Positions 1 through 11,879 of a stretch of 56,178 nt of DNA are shown here, piece after piece. Source of the stretch: Cyclospora cayetanensis. Its lineage: Eukaryota; Apicomplexa; Conoidasida; Eucoccidiorida; Eimeriidae. The first letter of the stretch is position 1. Every line of letters starts with the position of its first letter. The stretch is from the NCBI RefSeq assembly GCF_002999335.1, contig NW_020312172.1, forward strand, positions 1 through 56,178. Direction: 5' to 3'. A program made the translations under genes and the position numbers. Under the pieces are notes generated by a model that saw only the letters and a program-made list of their open reading frames with translations, did not search any database and had not been told where the DNA came from.

Positions 1-3000
1 CTGTGAACTTAAATTGAGGCAGAGTTGACTTTTGGTGGCTCCTCAGCAGCGGCTCTAGCCTGTATGACTCCCTTCAATGCGCGGCAGCCTGCACGGGGGC
101 TTTCGGTTTCCCTGTTGCAGCTCCTTCTTCAAGCACCCTGCTCCTGTTGGGTTCACTTCCGTTGTCCAAGTTCTTTGTTCTTTGCTTGTGGTTGCACTAA
201 GCGAGCACATAACTTCATTTCTATCAAACGAAGCAGGTACGTTGTTGGAAGGCTTTCTGTGGCTGCTTAGGAATGCAGGTTCCTCTGGCGTTACTTCGTG
301 ATCCACCATGGACTGCACGCTAGGGCGAGTTGAGGTAGCCCCAACCTTCATAAGATATGAATCCTGATTGAGTGATTTCTATCCAGCCGACGACGCAGGA
401 CTTGAACCAATGTGCTCTTGGAGCGTCAAATTCCATCATGTGCGGAAGCCTCACCCGTCGGCTGTTCACCCGTTTACTTGCTGAGTGGCTACCTGACCTG
501 CGGCCACCTGACATGACGCTGGTTGTAGCTCTGAGATCAGGCACCGAAAACGCAGCTGCTTGCCCACGCTGTGGCTGTAGGGAGTCAGACCTTAACATCT
601 CTTGATATAATGGTCTATCGATAGATGCCCTGCTCCAGCGATCTCAATCCTTTTGAATCTTGCTGTTGCGTTGATCTCTACTTAAACCAATAAAAGGGTT
701 CTAACTTTAGTACTCCCTGCAGGTAGGTGCTTTCCTCTTCGCGAATAGAGCCACCATAAAAATGCTTCTGCATCCAATAGACATGACTTTAAGAGCACTT
801 GTTTTTCTTCTTCGGGGAGAACAAAGCGAAGCATATACCTGATTGGTCGATGAATTTGTCGAGTGTTTGCCCATCCTTACGGCCATCATACTTTTATGGC
901 TGGCGCAACCCCATAGACGCATCCACCAGCATCTAACGGCTGCCGAATCACGCCTGTCTTCCAACTGTTTGTGGACTGCTGTCCCATCAGCTTGCAGGCC
1001 GGCCCTTTCCTCCATCGCCACAGAGGTCTCTTTCCAGGCTGTTCTCAAAGGAATCCATATCGTCAATCCACTAATAAACTTGGTCAAAACCAGACAACTG
1101 TTGTGGGCAAACCTGATTTCCCACGGTATTCACAACCACTCACAGTCGCATCGAATCATGCGTTGCAATTAATTATAACACTCCTAGAAAGGTATTTATA
1201 AAGAGGCACAGTGAGCACCACATTCAACAGCTTTCTACTAAGTTTTTGGTAAGTCTGGAATTTATCCCCTCTCTACGGAAGCATCGAGTGGAGCGGTATA
1301 CTAACAGTGTGCAGATATTCCACTCACACGGTTATCGGCGTGCTGTGATTTGTTTTCGCTAGTAAAAAATCAGTGAGGCTTTCTTTACTCCAATTTTTGT
1401 TCGCAAAGCTTATGCGTAGAAGCTGGATGCTTCCATGTGCTGAGGTGTTTCTGTGGTTTGGCTTAAATCGCGGTCGTTTCGCGCATCTAGAAAATTCAAA
1501 AGATGATAGATCACGTCCCAGTGACAGCAAGCTCCAAGCCACCAGCATCCTCACTTTGAATAATCCTGGGAGTGTAAACATGCATTAGGTCACACGATCT
1601 ACATTTCTGTCCATATCCTTGGTTGGCCTCCCCAGCGGAGAGTCCGAGGCCAAGAGTTACATTTGTGTGGGTGAGACCAGCACGTAGTCTAGGTTTCCCT
1701 GAAACAACAGCCTAATAAACTATCTTGAGGGATGTTAGGGCACGGACACGCATATTCCGTTGCCATACTTCACAGCAAGCAACAAATGGCGAATACTACT
1801 GCTGTTATTTGCTGCCTCCTAATAGTCACAAAGGATGCTTACACCCACGTTGTTGCGCGTATGAAAGGCTTGCCAAAATGTTGTGGGCACCTTGTAGGCA
1901 CCGGCCGAACGACTGGCCGTTTTGGGGCATGTGGAATCTCAGCAGCAGGCTCTGGAACAAGGGAGCGGCGGGCGTTTCCCCTTTGTGGTGACACACAGCA
2001 GTAATAATGGCAACCTTTTTCTAAGCTCATGTGAGGGTAGCACCTTCCGCAACTAAATCTTCGCTTTGATTCTGTGTAAAGAAGCAGCTAAAGGTGGCGC
2101 TTCCTGTATAGGGTCCCGTGAAGTGGGTGGTCCAGATATTATGGCTAGGTGAGGACCTTCGGGTTCAGCGTAAGGGATAATTTGAACTCTTCTCACTCGG
2201 ATAAGTAGAGTTCGGCGCGCTTGAGCTCGAGGATGCTGCATTTCCTCTAAGCTTGAAAAGCAATATTTTTCACTAGGAGTATCCGCTTAAATGACTGCTA
2301 GACAGTGCATGGCAGCTCACACGTATACCTCGAAATAAAGTGCCACATCCGTTCATTATATACATATTTGTAACGCAATTGGTCAGGATTCGCTCTGTTA
2401 GACGCAGGACTTGAGGTTGATCAGCCTGTCGATCAGACTGTGCATCCACCAATTAGTGATCTAGTGCTATTAGCAGCAGAGGAGTCGGTCAAGATATTTA
2501 TTTGCCTCTTCTTGGCTGGTTCTTCAGTGACGCTGCACTTGTGTCCTCCAGTCCAACGTTTGCGATCTCCACTACATAATCACCTCTGTGACTTACGTTT
2601 TGTCTGGTTAAACCTGGGGTTGCAGTCTTGTGCCTGACAACATTTCTTGCCACCCCTTCTCCTGCTCTCTTCGTAGCACTGTTCAGTTGGAGCGTCTCTC
2701 CCTCTACGCACAGGCGTCGCTGAGCTGGGTTATTATGTGGCTGTGCACAAAATTTTAGACGAAACTGCACAGTAATGAATCTACAAAACAGCGTCATGTC
2801 CTGAATTTTGAATGCAGCCCTCTGTCTGGTTTTTCGAAAAGCCTTCGAAGCGCAGAGATACCAAAAATAATTTATGCACACTTTAGTGCATCGGTAGGCA
2901 GCAGGGGTCGTTCAGGGCCCCCTGTTGCATAACTAGATTGAGATAACATCCAAAAGTCATTGTCTGAAGGTCCATTCCCCTGCACCACGCACTTGAGCAC

Positions 3001-5727
3001 AGAAGTTCTGTTGTCGGTGTGTTAGTCCATAGGTGCATCTGTGTTCTCAAATGTATGTGCCAAGTCACACAAAATAATTAGAGTGTTCGTCCTCTGGTTC
3101 ACTGGGGAGCTCCGAGGGTCCAGAGCACAGATAGAAGGGGTCTTCTCATGTTGACAGTGACGGTGAGGAAAGCAGGGACTCCATAAAGGATGCCGTCAAG
3201 AATTGCTTCGTAAATTTTTTCGACAGCTCGTTGAGATGTCCAGAAGGAAGGGTGAGGGCCGAGAGCGACCTCTTTCAGTGGAAAGTCCATGCAGTATGAG
3301 CAACTCCCTCTTCAGGAGAGCCTTTTTAGCCAGCCAAGGATACTTGATGGCTATGTGGGGGAGGCGTTGGGAATACCCAAACAAAGGAGACCCACGGATA
3401 AAGCTGAGCTTTCTATTAATAAGCATCAGCACCTAAGATTTGGGCGTCACGAGCGAGAGACCCGAATTTTAACAGCGCAATTTCGCGCATAGCCGCCCGT
3501 TAGGCTTCTTGGACGAGCTTGGAGTGGCGTCATGTACAGTAACGCACGGATCAAATCCTCAGAGCAAAGACTTGCAAAATTGTCCCCTTCCTCTCCCATT
3601 TTCACTGTACACACATTGAGTTCACTACATAAAACGGCTTAAGAGAGAAAAAGGCTGGGTCGCAAGTCGAACAGGATTGTATTAATGGTAGCAAGCGGAT
3701 CCCTACAAACACGCTTGTCTAGCAGCAAAGCACTCACACGCAGGGGCCCAGATCTTGGAGCCATTGGGGGGCACCCGTGCGGAGCATCTTTTATGCAAGC
3801 GAATTACCTCTTGGATACCTAAGTAGTCCACGTGTTGGTGCAACTTCCCCTCAAGCTAAACTTTGCAAAAACATGAACTTGCCATCTCCAACCGCAAAGA
3901 TTATATGGATGCCAAAGTATTCCAACATTCGCCGGCGTCCCCCAGCAGGTCGAGCCGCTCATCTGCCGAAAGATCATCCTCTTCAAGCTTAAAAGTGGCA
4001 GGCGAGGCCAATGCCATGGATGGTGAATGGCATACCCTCTGATACACAGCCGTCTAGAGTCTGGGGCTCATGAGATTCTCTCAGGGGGTCTCGCTGGGAA
4101 TGCCGTTTAGGCACGCAAAAGGATTCTGGACTGTATGAGGTACCAGCATTACCCACCGGTATGAATTTCGGATGCCTTAGTTTTCTGCAACAAGCCTTCT
4201 ATGAGCCTTTCAAACGCATATAAGGTGGAAGGAAACCCCAGGTCTTTCTCCGTTGCTTCTCTCTCCTTAACAGCTGCACCAATTAGCTTGGTAGAAGGCG
4301 ATTCATCCAGCACACACCATACAGTAAAAAGAAGAGCCCTCCACATATGCCAGCGAGCAGCATGGATTTACATGGAGGACTTTCGACAGGTCGTCCCATG
4401 TTGTGTGCCGCAACAAAACTGCTGGGACTATATCAAAATCAGCCGCTCCTCCCAAGAGGTCAATAGACTTGACCTATACATAAAAAATTATTGCTTTAGT
4501 ATGCTTCGGGCAGCCTAAATGTCTTTGGGAAAGATATGAAAGAGCATATGGCCAGCCGTGGGATCCAGGCGTAGTCACTAAGGAAATCCCTTCCCGGAGG
4601 AAAATCATGGAGCCCTTTAGAAAGAATGCTTTATAAAGCGTCTAGTAAGATACCGCATGCAGGTAGTAAGCGCATGATTAACCAGAACAACACTTAGAGG
4701 GGGTCAAGAGTGCACCCGCGCTCTGGGAGTGATACTTGAGTTGCAAAAACGACACGCCTGCCTCACAATCCTAGCCGAAACACATGATGAACCTTGTGCA
4801 TGAGACCCTTAATTTGGTACGTTTACGCATTTGATGCGTGAAGCATGTCGTAGGGGATCTAATATTTGGTGAGGATCTACGATTTAGGTTGGCAGAGGTC
4901 TGCTGCCCACTAGCATCCTTCTGCTTGCCACACCTCGTTTTGCAAACTGCTTGAGGGGTGTCAGACTTCAGTGACTAGTCCTCAAAATAAGCTCTATAGA
5001 TTAAATCGCTCCAGAAGATTTTTTATTTCTAGCAGGGAGAAACTGGCTTTCATCCGTCTGCAGGCATGGAGACCCCCTCTTCCACGAGGGCGCTGCACCG
5101 CAAGACGAGTTTTCCCCTCATTCCAAGACTAGAAGCAGCCCTTATTGCCCCATCCTTCTTTTGTTAAGCACAAGCTGTTTATATATCGGATGGCCTATGC
5201 TCTATGTGGTTTCAATAAAAGAAAAGGACTTACATGTGAGCAGAAGGCTACCCATGCCGTGTGCCGCTTCGCTGGGAAAACAGCCTGTCATTCGCACGGC
5301 AGTTGGCTTAAAGCTATCTAGGCCAATAATACCAATATATGATTTGCTGCAAGATCTAGCAGCTTCCAGTAAGCTCGCTTCAACCCAATGGGATCCGCCG
5401 CTACCCATCACCGACACGCAACAGCGCGTCCCTTTACTGTCCTTCTGCAAAAAACGGGCGCTTTGTTCACTTTATTTCTATGACAGGTAGGCAGCAAAGC
5501 CTGTCTTCATGAGTATTAATACTATGAGCCAGTACAGGTACACCGTTCGTGCTCGGGGCAGCCAAGTTTTCAGGAGGTTGCGGTGCGCATAAAATCATGG
5601 ATGGACAACCCACGAATTATGCCTGCTCTTGAGGCGATCCACTCAGCAGTTCGTAGAATTACTTGCATTCCAGGAAGTAGGGAACAAGTATGTTGTCAGC
5701 GTAGTGCAGCTGCCATACTCGGCAATC
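1..5727. other. Repeat-poor stretch without a confident gene
   Basis: No ORF here shows a recognisable domain, a convincing start context or a chain of phase-compatible exons, apart from the Gag-like relic annotated separately at 751-893. Trinucleotide CAG/CTG tracts, common from 6 kb onwards, are absent, so the composition differs clearly from the rest of the window. Short open stretches on the minus strand (for example 3099-3432, 4149-4346 and 5202-5450) read as protein-like but match no family I know. They could be isolated exons or decayed mobile-element sequence. Confidence 0.5.
751..893 (-). mobile_element. Decayed Ty3/Gypsy-type Gag fragment
   Basis: The minus strand from 893 to 840 reads KYDGRKDGQTLDKFIDQ. 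After a one-base frame change, 843 to 751 continues with RYMLRFVLPEEEKQVLLKSC and, a few codons on, DAEAFLWW. Together this follows the layout of the retrotransposon Gag capsid domain: F/Y-D-G-x-R then LDxFI, then a PEExKxxxLxxxLxxEAxxWW block. The two halves are in different frames, so the fragment cannot be translated as it stands. No LTRs, zinc knuckle, protease or reverse transcriptase could be tied to it. Chromovirus-like LTR elements are known from Eimeria genomes; assigning this relic to one of them is inference. Confidence 0.5.
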
Positions 5728-7219
5728 ATGCGGAGGTCACTCGTTGGGGGAGGTTCTCTCCTCCAAATACTATTCCTGCATTTGCTTCGGCAGCCAGGAT
5801 TTCCAGTCATATTTATGCTTTTTTCGGGGGCCATAAATAGCCTGGTAGGTGCCGCAGGTGAAGAACAGACGCCAGGCGTTCCCGCAGCTCTGTATGTCCA
5901 GGCACGAACATCCCCACTACTTGCAGACGGTTCCCCACAAGCGGAAATTCGTCAAGATCCAGACTTACAGTATCCGCATGAAACAGGTAAAGTAATGATT
6001 TACTGGGCATTTCGCATTCGTGTTCACGCTGCTGCTGTTGACGCTGGACCTGCAACTCAGAGGCGCAACATGCTGCCTCGCACCTTGCCAGTTCCCTCGC
6101 TCCTGCATTGTTCCCCCTGCCACTGTTTCAGGAGCCTCTTATGAGCTGCATACATCACGGAACACTACAGCAGCAGCAGCTTTCCTCAAGCGGCAGCAAC
6201 AGCAACAACCTGTTCAGCATCTGCACGATTGGGAGGCCCTATGGAGGTGGAAGGGCCTCCCCACTGGGGTACCACAACCTGAAGAAGAAAGTCTGATGCC
6301 TAAGAGCCTCGAGATTACGCAAAAGTGGACTTCTGCGGCCCTGCGGATTCTTCCAGACGTGAGCCAAGCAGCAACTGCCTCCGTGGTAGAAGGGAAAGCG
6401 GACTTGAACGAGAATTCGTTTTGGAGAGACCCTCAGCGAAACACGGAACGGCATCAAAGCGAGGCAGCAGTAGCCTCAAGGCTCTCCCTGATAGAGGAAT
6501 TTCGACGTTTTTCAAGGCAGCATGTAGGCGGAGGAGGGGATCCATGGTCTCTCTTGTCGCGACACAGAGGAGCGGCTGACCCTATAGGCCCTCCTCAAAA
6601 TGTGCAAGCTCTTGGCAACATTCTGGAGAGGCCACCTGAAAGAGTTCGAGGTGCTTCTGGCCCCACAAATATGTTGCAAGTGGAGAGGGCAGCAGCAGCA
6701 GCAGCAGCAGCAGGTTCTCCTCATCTCCTAATTGGTCTTGTGCTGGCAGACGGCTCAGTGTGGGGTATCGATGACCTCAGGGCAGGCTTCCAGGAAGCAC
6801 TGCAGCAGAGCAGCTTGCTGCCACCGACAAGAGGTAGACTGCAGGAGCGGCAGCTAGAACGGCAGCCATTGCAGCATGCGCAGCAGCCCTGGATTCACGA
6901 GAGTTCACCTGTACAACAGCCGCAAGTGCAGCAACAACAAGTGCAGCACGTCCGGGGACAAATGCTTGATCAAGGCTACCACCCTTTCCGAAGATTGTAT
7001 CAGCAGCAACAACAGCAGAATGCAATGCATGCGACGCCGTCTGTTTTTTTACGGGTCACTGCTCCTGAGCTCGTCGAAGCCGATAGCACAGGAGCAGACG
7101 TGGTGAGTCTGCCGCCCTTGGGTGTCGTGGCGGGGTACTGCCCCACACGCGTCCAACAACGCGACACTCGTCCAGAGCAGCAGCAGTGGTGTCCTCCCAT
7201 GCCATTCTCTGGGGATTAG
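5728..7219 (+). CDS. Gln-rich hypothetical protein with N-terminal hydrophobic segment (2 exons)
   Basis: Model: exon 1 5728-5986, intron 5987-6131 (gtaaag..tttcag), exon 2 6132-7219; 448 codons plus stop, phase 1 kept across the junction. The first ATG in exon 1 is followed by a hydrophobic stretch (LLQILFLHLL, then VIFMLFSGAI), which could be a signal peptide or signal anchor. Exon 2 carries short Gln tracts (QQQQQ near 6190 and 7005), an Ala run near 6690 and a stretch LLIGLVLADGSVWGID near 6725-6775. That stretch faintly resembles the first strand of a PQQ/IRE1-type luminal propeller, but no kinase or other domain follows. I do not recognise the family. A further 3' exon beyond 7219 is possible. 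Confidence 0.45.
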
Positions 7220-9094
7220 GTGGCCTCTCCAATAGGGGGACGAGAGGGAGGGAGAGCCCTAGTACAGCAGGTAGCTGCATTCCTTGACTAGTTGCTGCCC
7301 AACCCCAGAGAGAGGGTCGTTCGTTCCCCAAAGATACAAAATAAACTCTAAGGGCAGTGCGGCCGATCCTGCTGTCACTGGCGGTGAGGCACAAGGACTC
7401 GAGTAGCGGCTCCAACAAAAACCACACATGCACCAGCAGCAAGATAGGAGCAGCCTGCCCCTGCACTGGCGTGGCCATGTGGTCAGACACGCTTGCACCT
7501 CTTTGAAAGTGTAGTGACGCTGATGTAAAACAAGTGTACCAAGAGGCACACTACCTGCGTATATTCATGGGGGTTCTCAGCGCGATCTGAGAAAAGGTAT
7601 GGGCAGTGCTTCTGGACTTCTCAGAAGTTGCCGTATACTCATGAGGGACGGAGTAATGTAGGGCCGCGGGTGTAACTTGCAGTCGTGGGTACCACTACGC
7701 TCAGAAGTATCCACAATGTAGAAGCAGTAGAAGCATTCGGCTACTGTACTGGCATGTATTGGCCCCAACTCTAGGGAGATGGAGACCGACGGGGTGCCTA
7801 GCCTTCCATGAATCCATGGAGAAGCGCGAGTGTAGTAGAAAGGTCCCCAGCAAGCTCCGCAATTACCGCCAGTACCACACAACAGTGAGACGAGCACACC
7901 TCTCGTTTCCTTGGGCCTTGTATCGCGCGCAGCTGGCACGCGATACGCCGCCCCCACAGGGCATCACCCGGGCCCTCAAGTTTAAAGAGGTGTCTCTATT
8001 TTGATAAGCAAAAGCTCGTGGGGGTGGGAGAAGGGAGTTTGTGCAACAGAGAGACCATGTGGGGAATGGCGCCAACGCATGTGCACTGTAGAGGCACCCA
8101 CAATAGTAGCAGTCAGCCACAAACGCTAGAGCCCCCATATAGCTGTGTCTGGCCCTTCGCATCTTTGGCGTGATGGGAATACTATTTTTCATCGTGCAGC
8201 GAGGGCCTAGGGCAAGTTTTGCTTTGACGAATGAATAGAGCCAGCGGCCATCAGCTTTAGGGCCCAAACTACGCCCTCACATTTGTGCGCGCCACGGTTT
8301 ATGCTCTGTCTTCCCATGCATTACTATGCCTCTGCTCTATGATCCCAGCTCCTCACTGTTGCTCTCTGCTCTACTGGGTCGCTGCTACTCTGTACCCTGC
8401 TTCCCGATGTTGGCAGCTGTCGCCGCTGGGGATTCATCGGGCCGCAACCTCAAATGATGGTCCCCCTCTGTTTCTCTGAGCTGCAAGGAGCGCACAATGC
8501 ACAGGCCAGAAGGCCTGAGGCATCTGCAAAAGAATTGCAAGCAGGAACCCCACCAAGTACCACCCGCATAAGGGCCCCTGTCAGGGGCCCCCGCCCCCAG
8601 TTGCTGACCTTCCTCGATCAGTTGCGTCGCACATTTTCAAGCAACAAATGCAGGAGAAAAAGTGCTTCAAATCAGGTATTACCAGAACAAAAAGGGAGAA
8701 GCGGCGTCATTGCCTATGGCGAGGGTTCTCCCGAGCTCCATTCATCGTTCCTACCAGGAAAGCCCCCTCACTAGGTTCCCTTTAGCCAGGCCTCTCGGTG
8801 CGCTCTTCTCGATTTTCTGGCGCCTTAGGCAAGCCAAACAAATCGCAAGTAACTTGCGGTGATTCCTGCTCTCTGGAACCCCTCAAAGCTTGTACGGGGC
8901 CTGGACTAGGCCCTGCCTAATCCAACCCCCTTCGGGGGTGGTCAAGAGACGAAAATAGAGAAAATTGAGATTTGTAGCAAGGGTTCAAGAAAGCAGGCTC
9001 GTAACTCCTCGGCGACTGCTCTCACTCCCCTCTTTTCTTCGCCTGCCCCCTGCGCTTGAGGCCCCTCCGCCAATTGACACAGGCAGGCGCGACC
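7220..9094. other. Intergenic region, no gene seen
   Basis: Overlapping open frames on both strands (for example minus 7577-7957 and 7863-8267, plus 8454-8774) have no recognisable domain and no consistent splice partners. The last 150 bases before 9095 are pyrimidine-rich and may include the 5' UTR or promoter of the Spc25-like gene. Confidence 0.4.
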
Positions 9095-11879
9095 ATGTAC
9101 ACTTCAGTGCCGTCTCGAGGCATTCCCCTCCCGCAGCAAACGAGCCACCCGACGCAACTGCATCAGCGCAAGGCGCGTTCTTCTGCAGCTTATGGTGTGT
9201 CTTGTCTGTCGCCTAAAGGCTGTGCTGCCGCCCCTCCCGTCGGCAGCGCTTGCCACATCAATGGAGGAACCTCCTGTTGTGCTACAGCAGCAGCCTCCAC
9301 TGCTGCGGACGGCGCAGCTGCACACATCGGCGGCAACAGCATCACCACTGTAGGGGGGGCTATGCTGAAGCGTCTCGAAGCCGACTGTGAGCGGGCGTCG
9401 CGCGGTACCAGACAAAGAGCCGAGGAGTTTGCCAAATTCATCGATCAACAAATGGGTATGCGCACATGAGAGAGCCCACTGCTCTAGCATTCAAGCTCTA
9501 GTTAGAAACCCAGGATGAACGTACAGGTGTGTCTGTCCCTGTTGTTTTCATCAGCTGAGCTAGAAGAGCTCGCCACAGAGAGCGCCAGGCTCCAAGCCGA
9601 GGTGAAGGAACTGAATACAAGTAAGGGTTCACGGATCCCGCTGTAGAATCGGGGTTCTGAGTGTATGCACTGCTGCTACACATGCAGCTGCTCTATTGGC
9701 GTTTTGGACCTTGCAGAGACGGAACAAAACCTTCAGGAAGTGGAAGCGCTTCTGGAGGAGGATAAGGCAAGCTGCCCACGTCCATGGCATACAATCTGCA
9801 GCTCGAGAGAAACGCATCCATAGTGCATCTTCCCACCGTGCAGGCTCCAGCATTGGCTCCCATGCTGTACAGCCTGATTTAGCGCCTGAGGCTTTGCCTT
9901 CATGTCCATGTAGACGGCATCTGGCTAAGGGTTGACGTGCTGAAGGCGTGCCTGCGGCTTGAACTTTGCCGTCGCAGGCTGTGGATTCTGAATTGGCACG
10001 CGTTGCCGCTGCAAAGGAAAAGGTGGAACTGAGGTTACAGGCTGCCAAACGCAAACTTGATGCCACTCGGAAGGGTCTGTCTCTCCTGTACACCCCTCGC
10101 AGCCTTTTTGCTTGCCTGTCTTCCTCTTGCTCCTATCTGGATATCTGCATTGCACCGCTGCGGCTCCTTGTCAACGATTTCCGTGTCTCTGCCTCCTCTC
10201 TGCACGCGCTTGTTCTTTCGCCTTTCGGCTCAACCCCCCCCTCTGGCGTCTGTAGATGCATTTATACGCGTGTGAGGAGGCTTGTACGCACATAAGCCTC
10301 TGGCTGGGCCTCTTCAAGCCGCTCATTCCGTCTCGAAATCACTTGATCTGGAGCCTTCTTGAACATATGACTGACTGCCAGTCGCTAACTCTGCGACCTC
10401 CAAATATATATGTCTGTATATTTTTAGATGGAGATACACGCAAACAAGTTCACAAGGTTTCATACCACATTTCTTGAAGTTTCCTAGCTTTCATGCGTCT
10501 TCACCTCATTCTCCCTTCCCGTCTGTCGAACTGCTGCTCCTTTTAACCCGTTTGGCGGTCTAATGATCTGCGTATATATCTCTGTCTGAATTTCTCGATC
10601 TCCGCCCCTTTTCTTCCCTGCCTTTTCCTGCCGCCTCCACTCGCTTGAACTTTCTAGATACTTCCTTTGTCGCCGTATATTGTAAGGCCTGCCTTTGCAC
10701 CAGGCTGCCAGTCCCATGGCTGCGGCTTGATAGATATTTTCCGCAGCCGTAGGGAAGCCAGCTCAAAGGGCCTCTCTCTCTGTGTGTGTGTGTGCTGCCT
10801 CAGAGTTCATGGTAGTGTCTCGCCAAGACCTCCACGCCCGCAAGGAGTGGCGCTCCCGTGTTGACGCGTATAAATTTACGCATGGAATCCGCATTCACCA
10901 GCAACGGGGTAAGGCTATGAAGGGACACCCCTACTGGCAGTGACTTAGATCGCCATAGGGCAGCAACGTTATCGAGGCAGTGCGAAGCCTAGGAAAAGGC
11001 ACGTGGATTCTTTATTCTGTTTTGTCAGGCAAGCCCTTCACACGAATTTGCTTTTTGGGCCTTTACAAGGAGCTGGCGCAGCTTGAGTGCCACCTGGATG
11101 TCTCCCTGGAGGACCAGAGCTGCCAAGGTTAGCCGCCAGTGGAACTAATAAAATTTTTTTTTGGGGGGGTGGTGGTCACAAGACTGCTTACTGCTGTGTT
11201 CAAAGAACCAACTGGATCTCACAAGGGCCTCTCGGGAGCTGCTTCAGACCTTATAGCGGTGTCAAAGGCAGATATCCAGTGCATTCACGATCCCAAGAAC
11301 GCATCACCCCCTTACGCCCCCGCCTTTCTTGTTTCTGACTGTATATACCTTGATCTGGAATTTGCACTAGCCCTTGTACGTGGATCGACGCTTACTCTTT
11401 CTCTAGACTCTATGCTGTCTTTCTCTCGTTTGTGTCTACACTTGATTCTCGCCAAGCCTCTGCTTCCGCCTCTCTGCCCACGCAATCCCCACCTTGCCGC
11501 GGCTGCGCCAGTCAGTTCTGCCACGGCCGCTCACGACTGTATCGCCATACCACTGCCCTTTTGGGATGTGCCTGTTATGTATTCTCTAGCTCGGGTGCTC
11601 TTTGATCTCTTCTTTCTGTGTGATTCAGTCGTGGGAGCCTGGCCCGAGGCCCCCCTGTCCGAGCTGTGCGCACTCTATGCTGAAGGCCGCGTTAGCTTCA
11701 CTGCATTAGTATCTCACTCTCGTCTAATATTTAAGGCTCAGCTGACGCGCATGAGCCATGCTCAGAAGCTCGTTGCTTTGCACGAGCAGCAAAGACAGCG
11801 GCAGGCAGAAGAGAAGCAGGAGGAGGCACACAAACTCCAGCACCAAATCCACACAGGGCCCCTCCTATCCGACGACTGA
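9095..11879 (+). CDS. Spc25-like kinetochore protein (7 exons)
   Basis: Exons 9095-9455, 9555-9620, 9717-9766, 9978-10074, 10804-10908, 11029-11127 and 11629-11879 join in frame to 342 codons plus stop. The first part is Ala/Ser/Cys-rich. Exons 1-4 then give a long coiled coil (heptads around LEELATESARLQAEVKELN and AKEKVELRLQAAKRKLD). Exons 5-7 give a globular end with YKFTHGIRIHQQ, FTRICFLGLY, and a helix FTALVSHSRLIFKAQL after PEAPLSELCALYAEG. This coiled coil plus compact RWD-like end, with a Pro-led helix pair last, is the Spc25 layout: a subunit of the Ndc80 complex that anchors it to the inner kinetochore. Intron 3 begins with GC (aag|gcaagc). The C-terminal tail after the RWD-like part is a charged Gln/Glu-rich helix, an extension of the usual fold. 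Another RWD kinetochore protein such as Spc24 remains possible. Confidence 0.6.

Noticed and set aside
3680..3930. Minus-strand stretch (HVDYLGIQEVI) faintly like the end of a Gypsy reverse transcriptase
   Set aside because: The match is short, contains a stop and lacks flanking RT or RNase H motifs. Its order relative to the Gag relic on the same strand is also wrong for one element.
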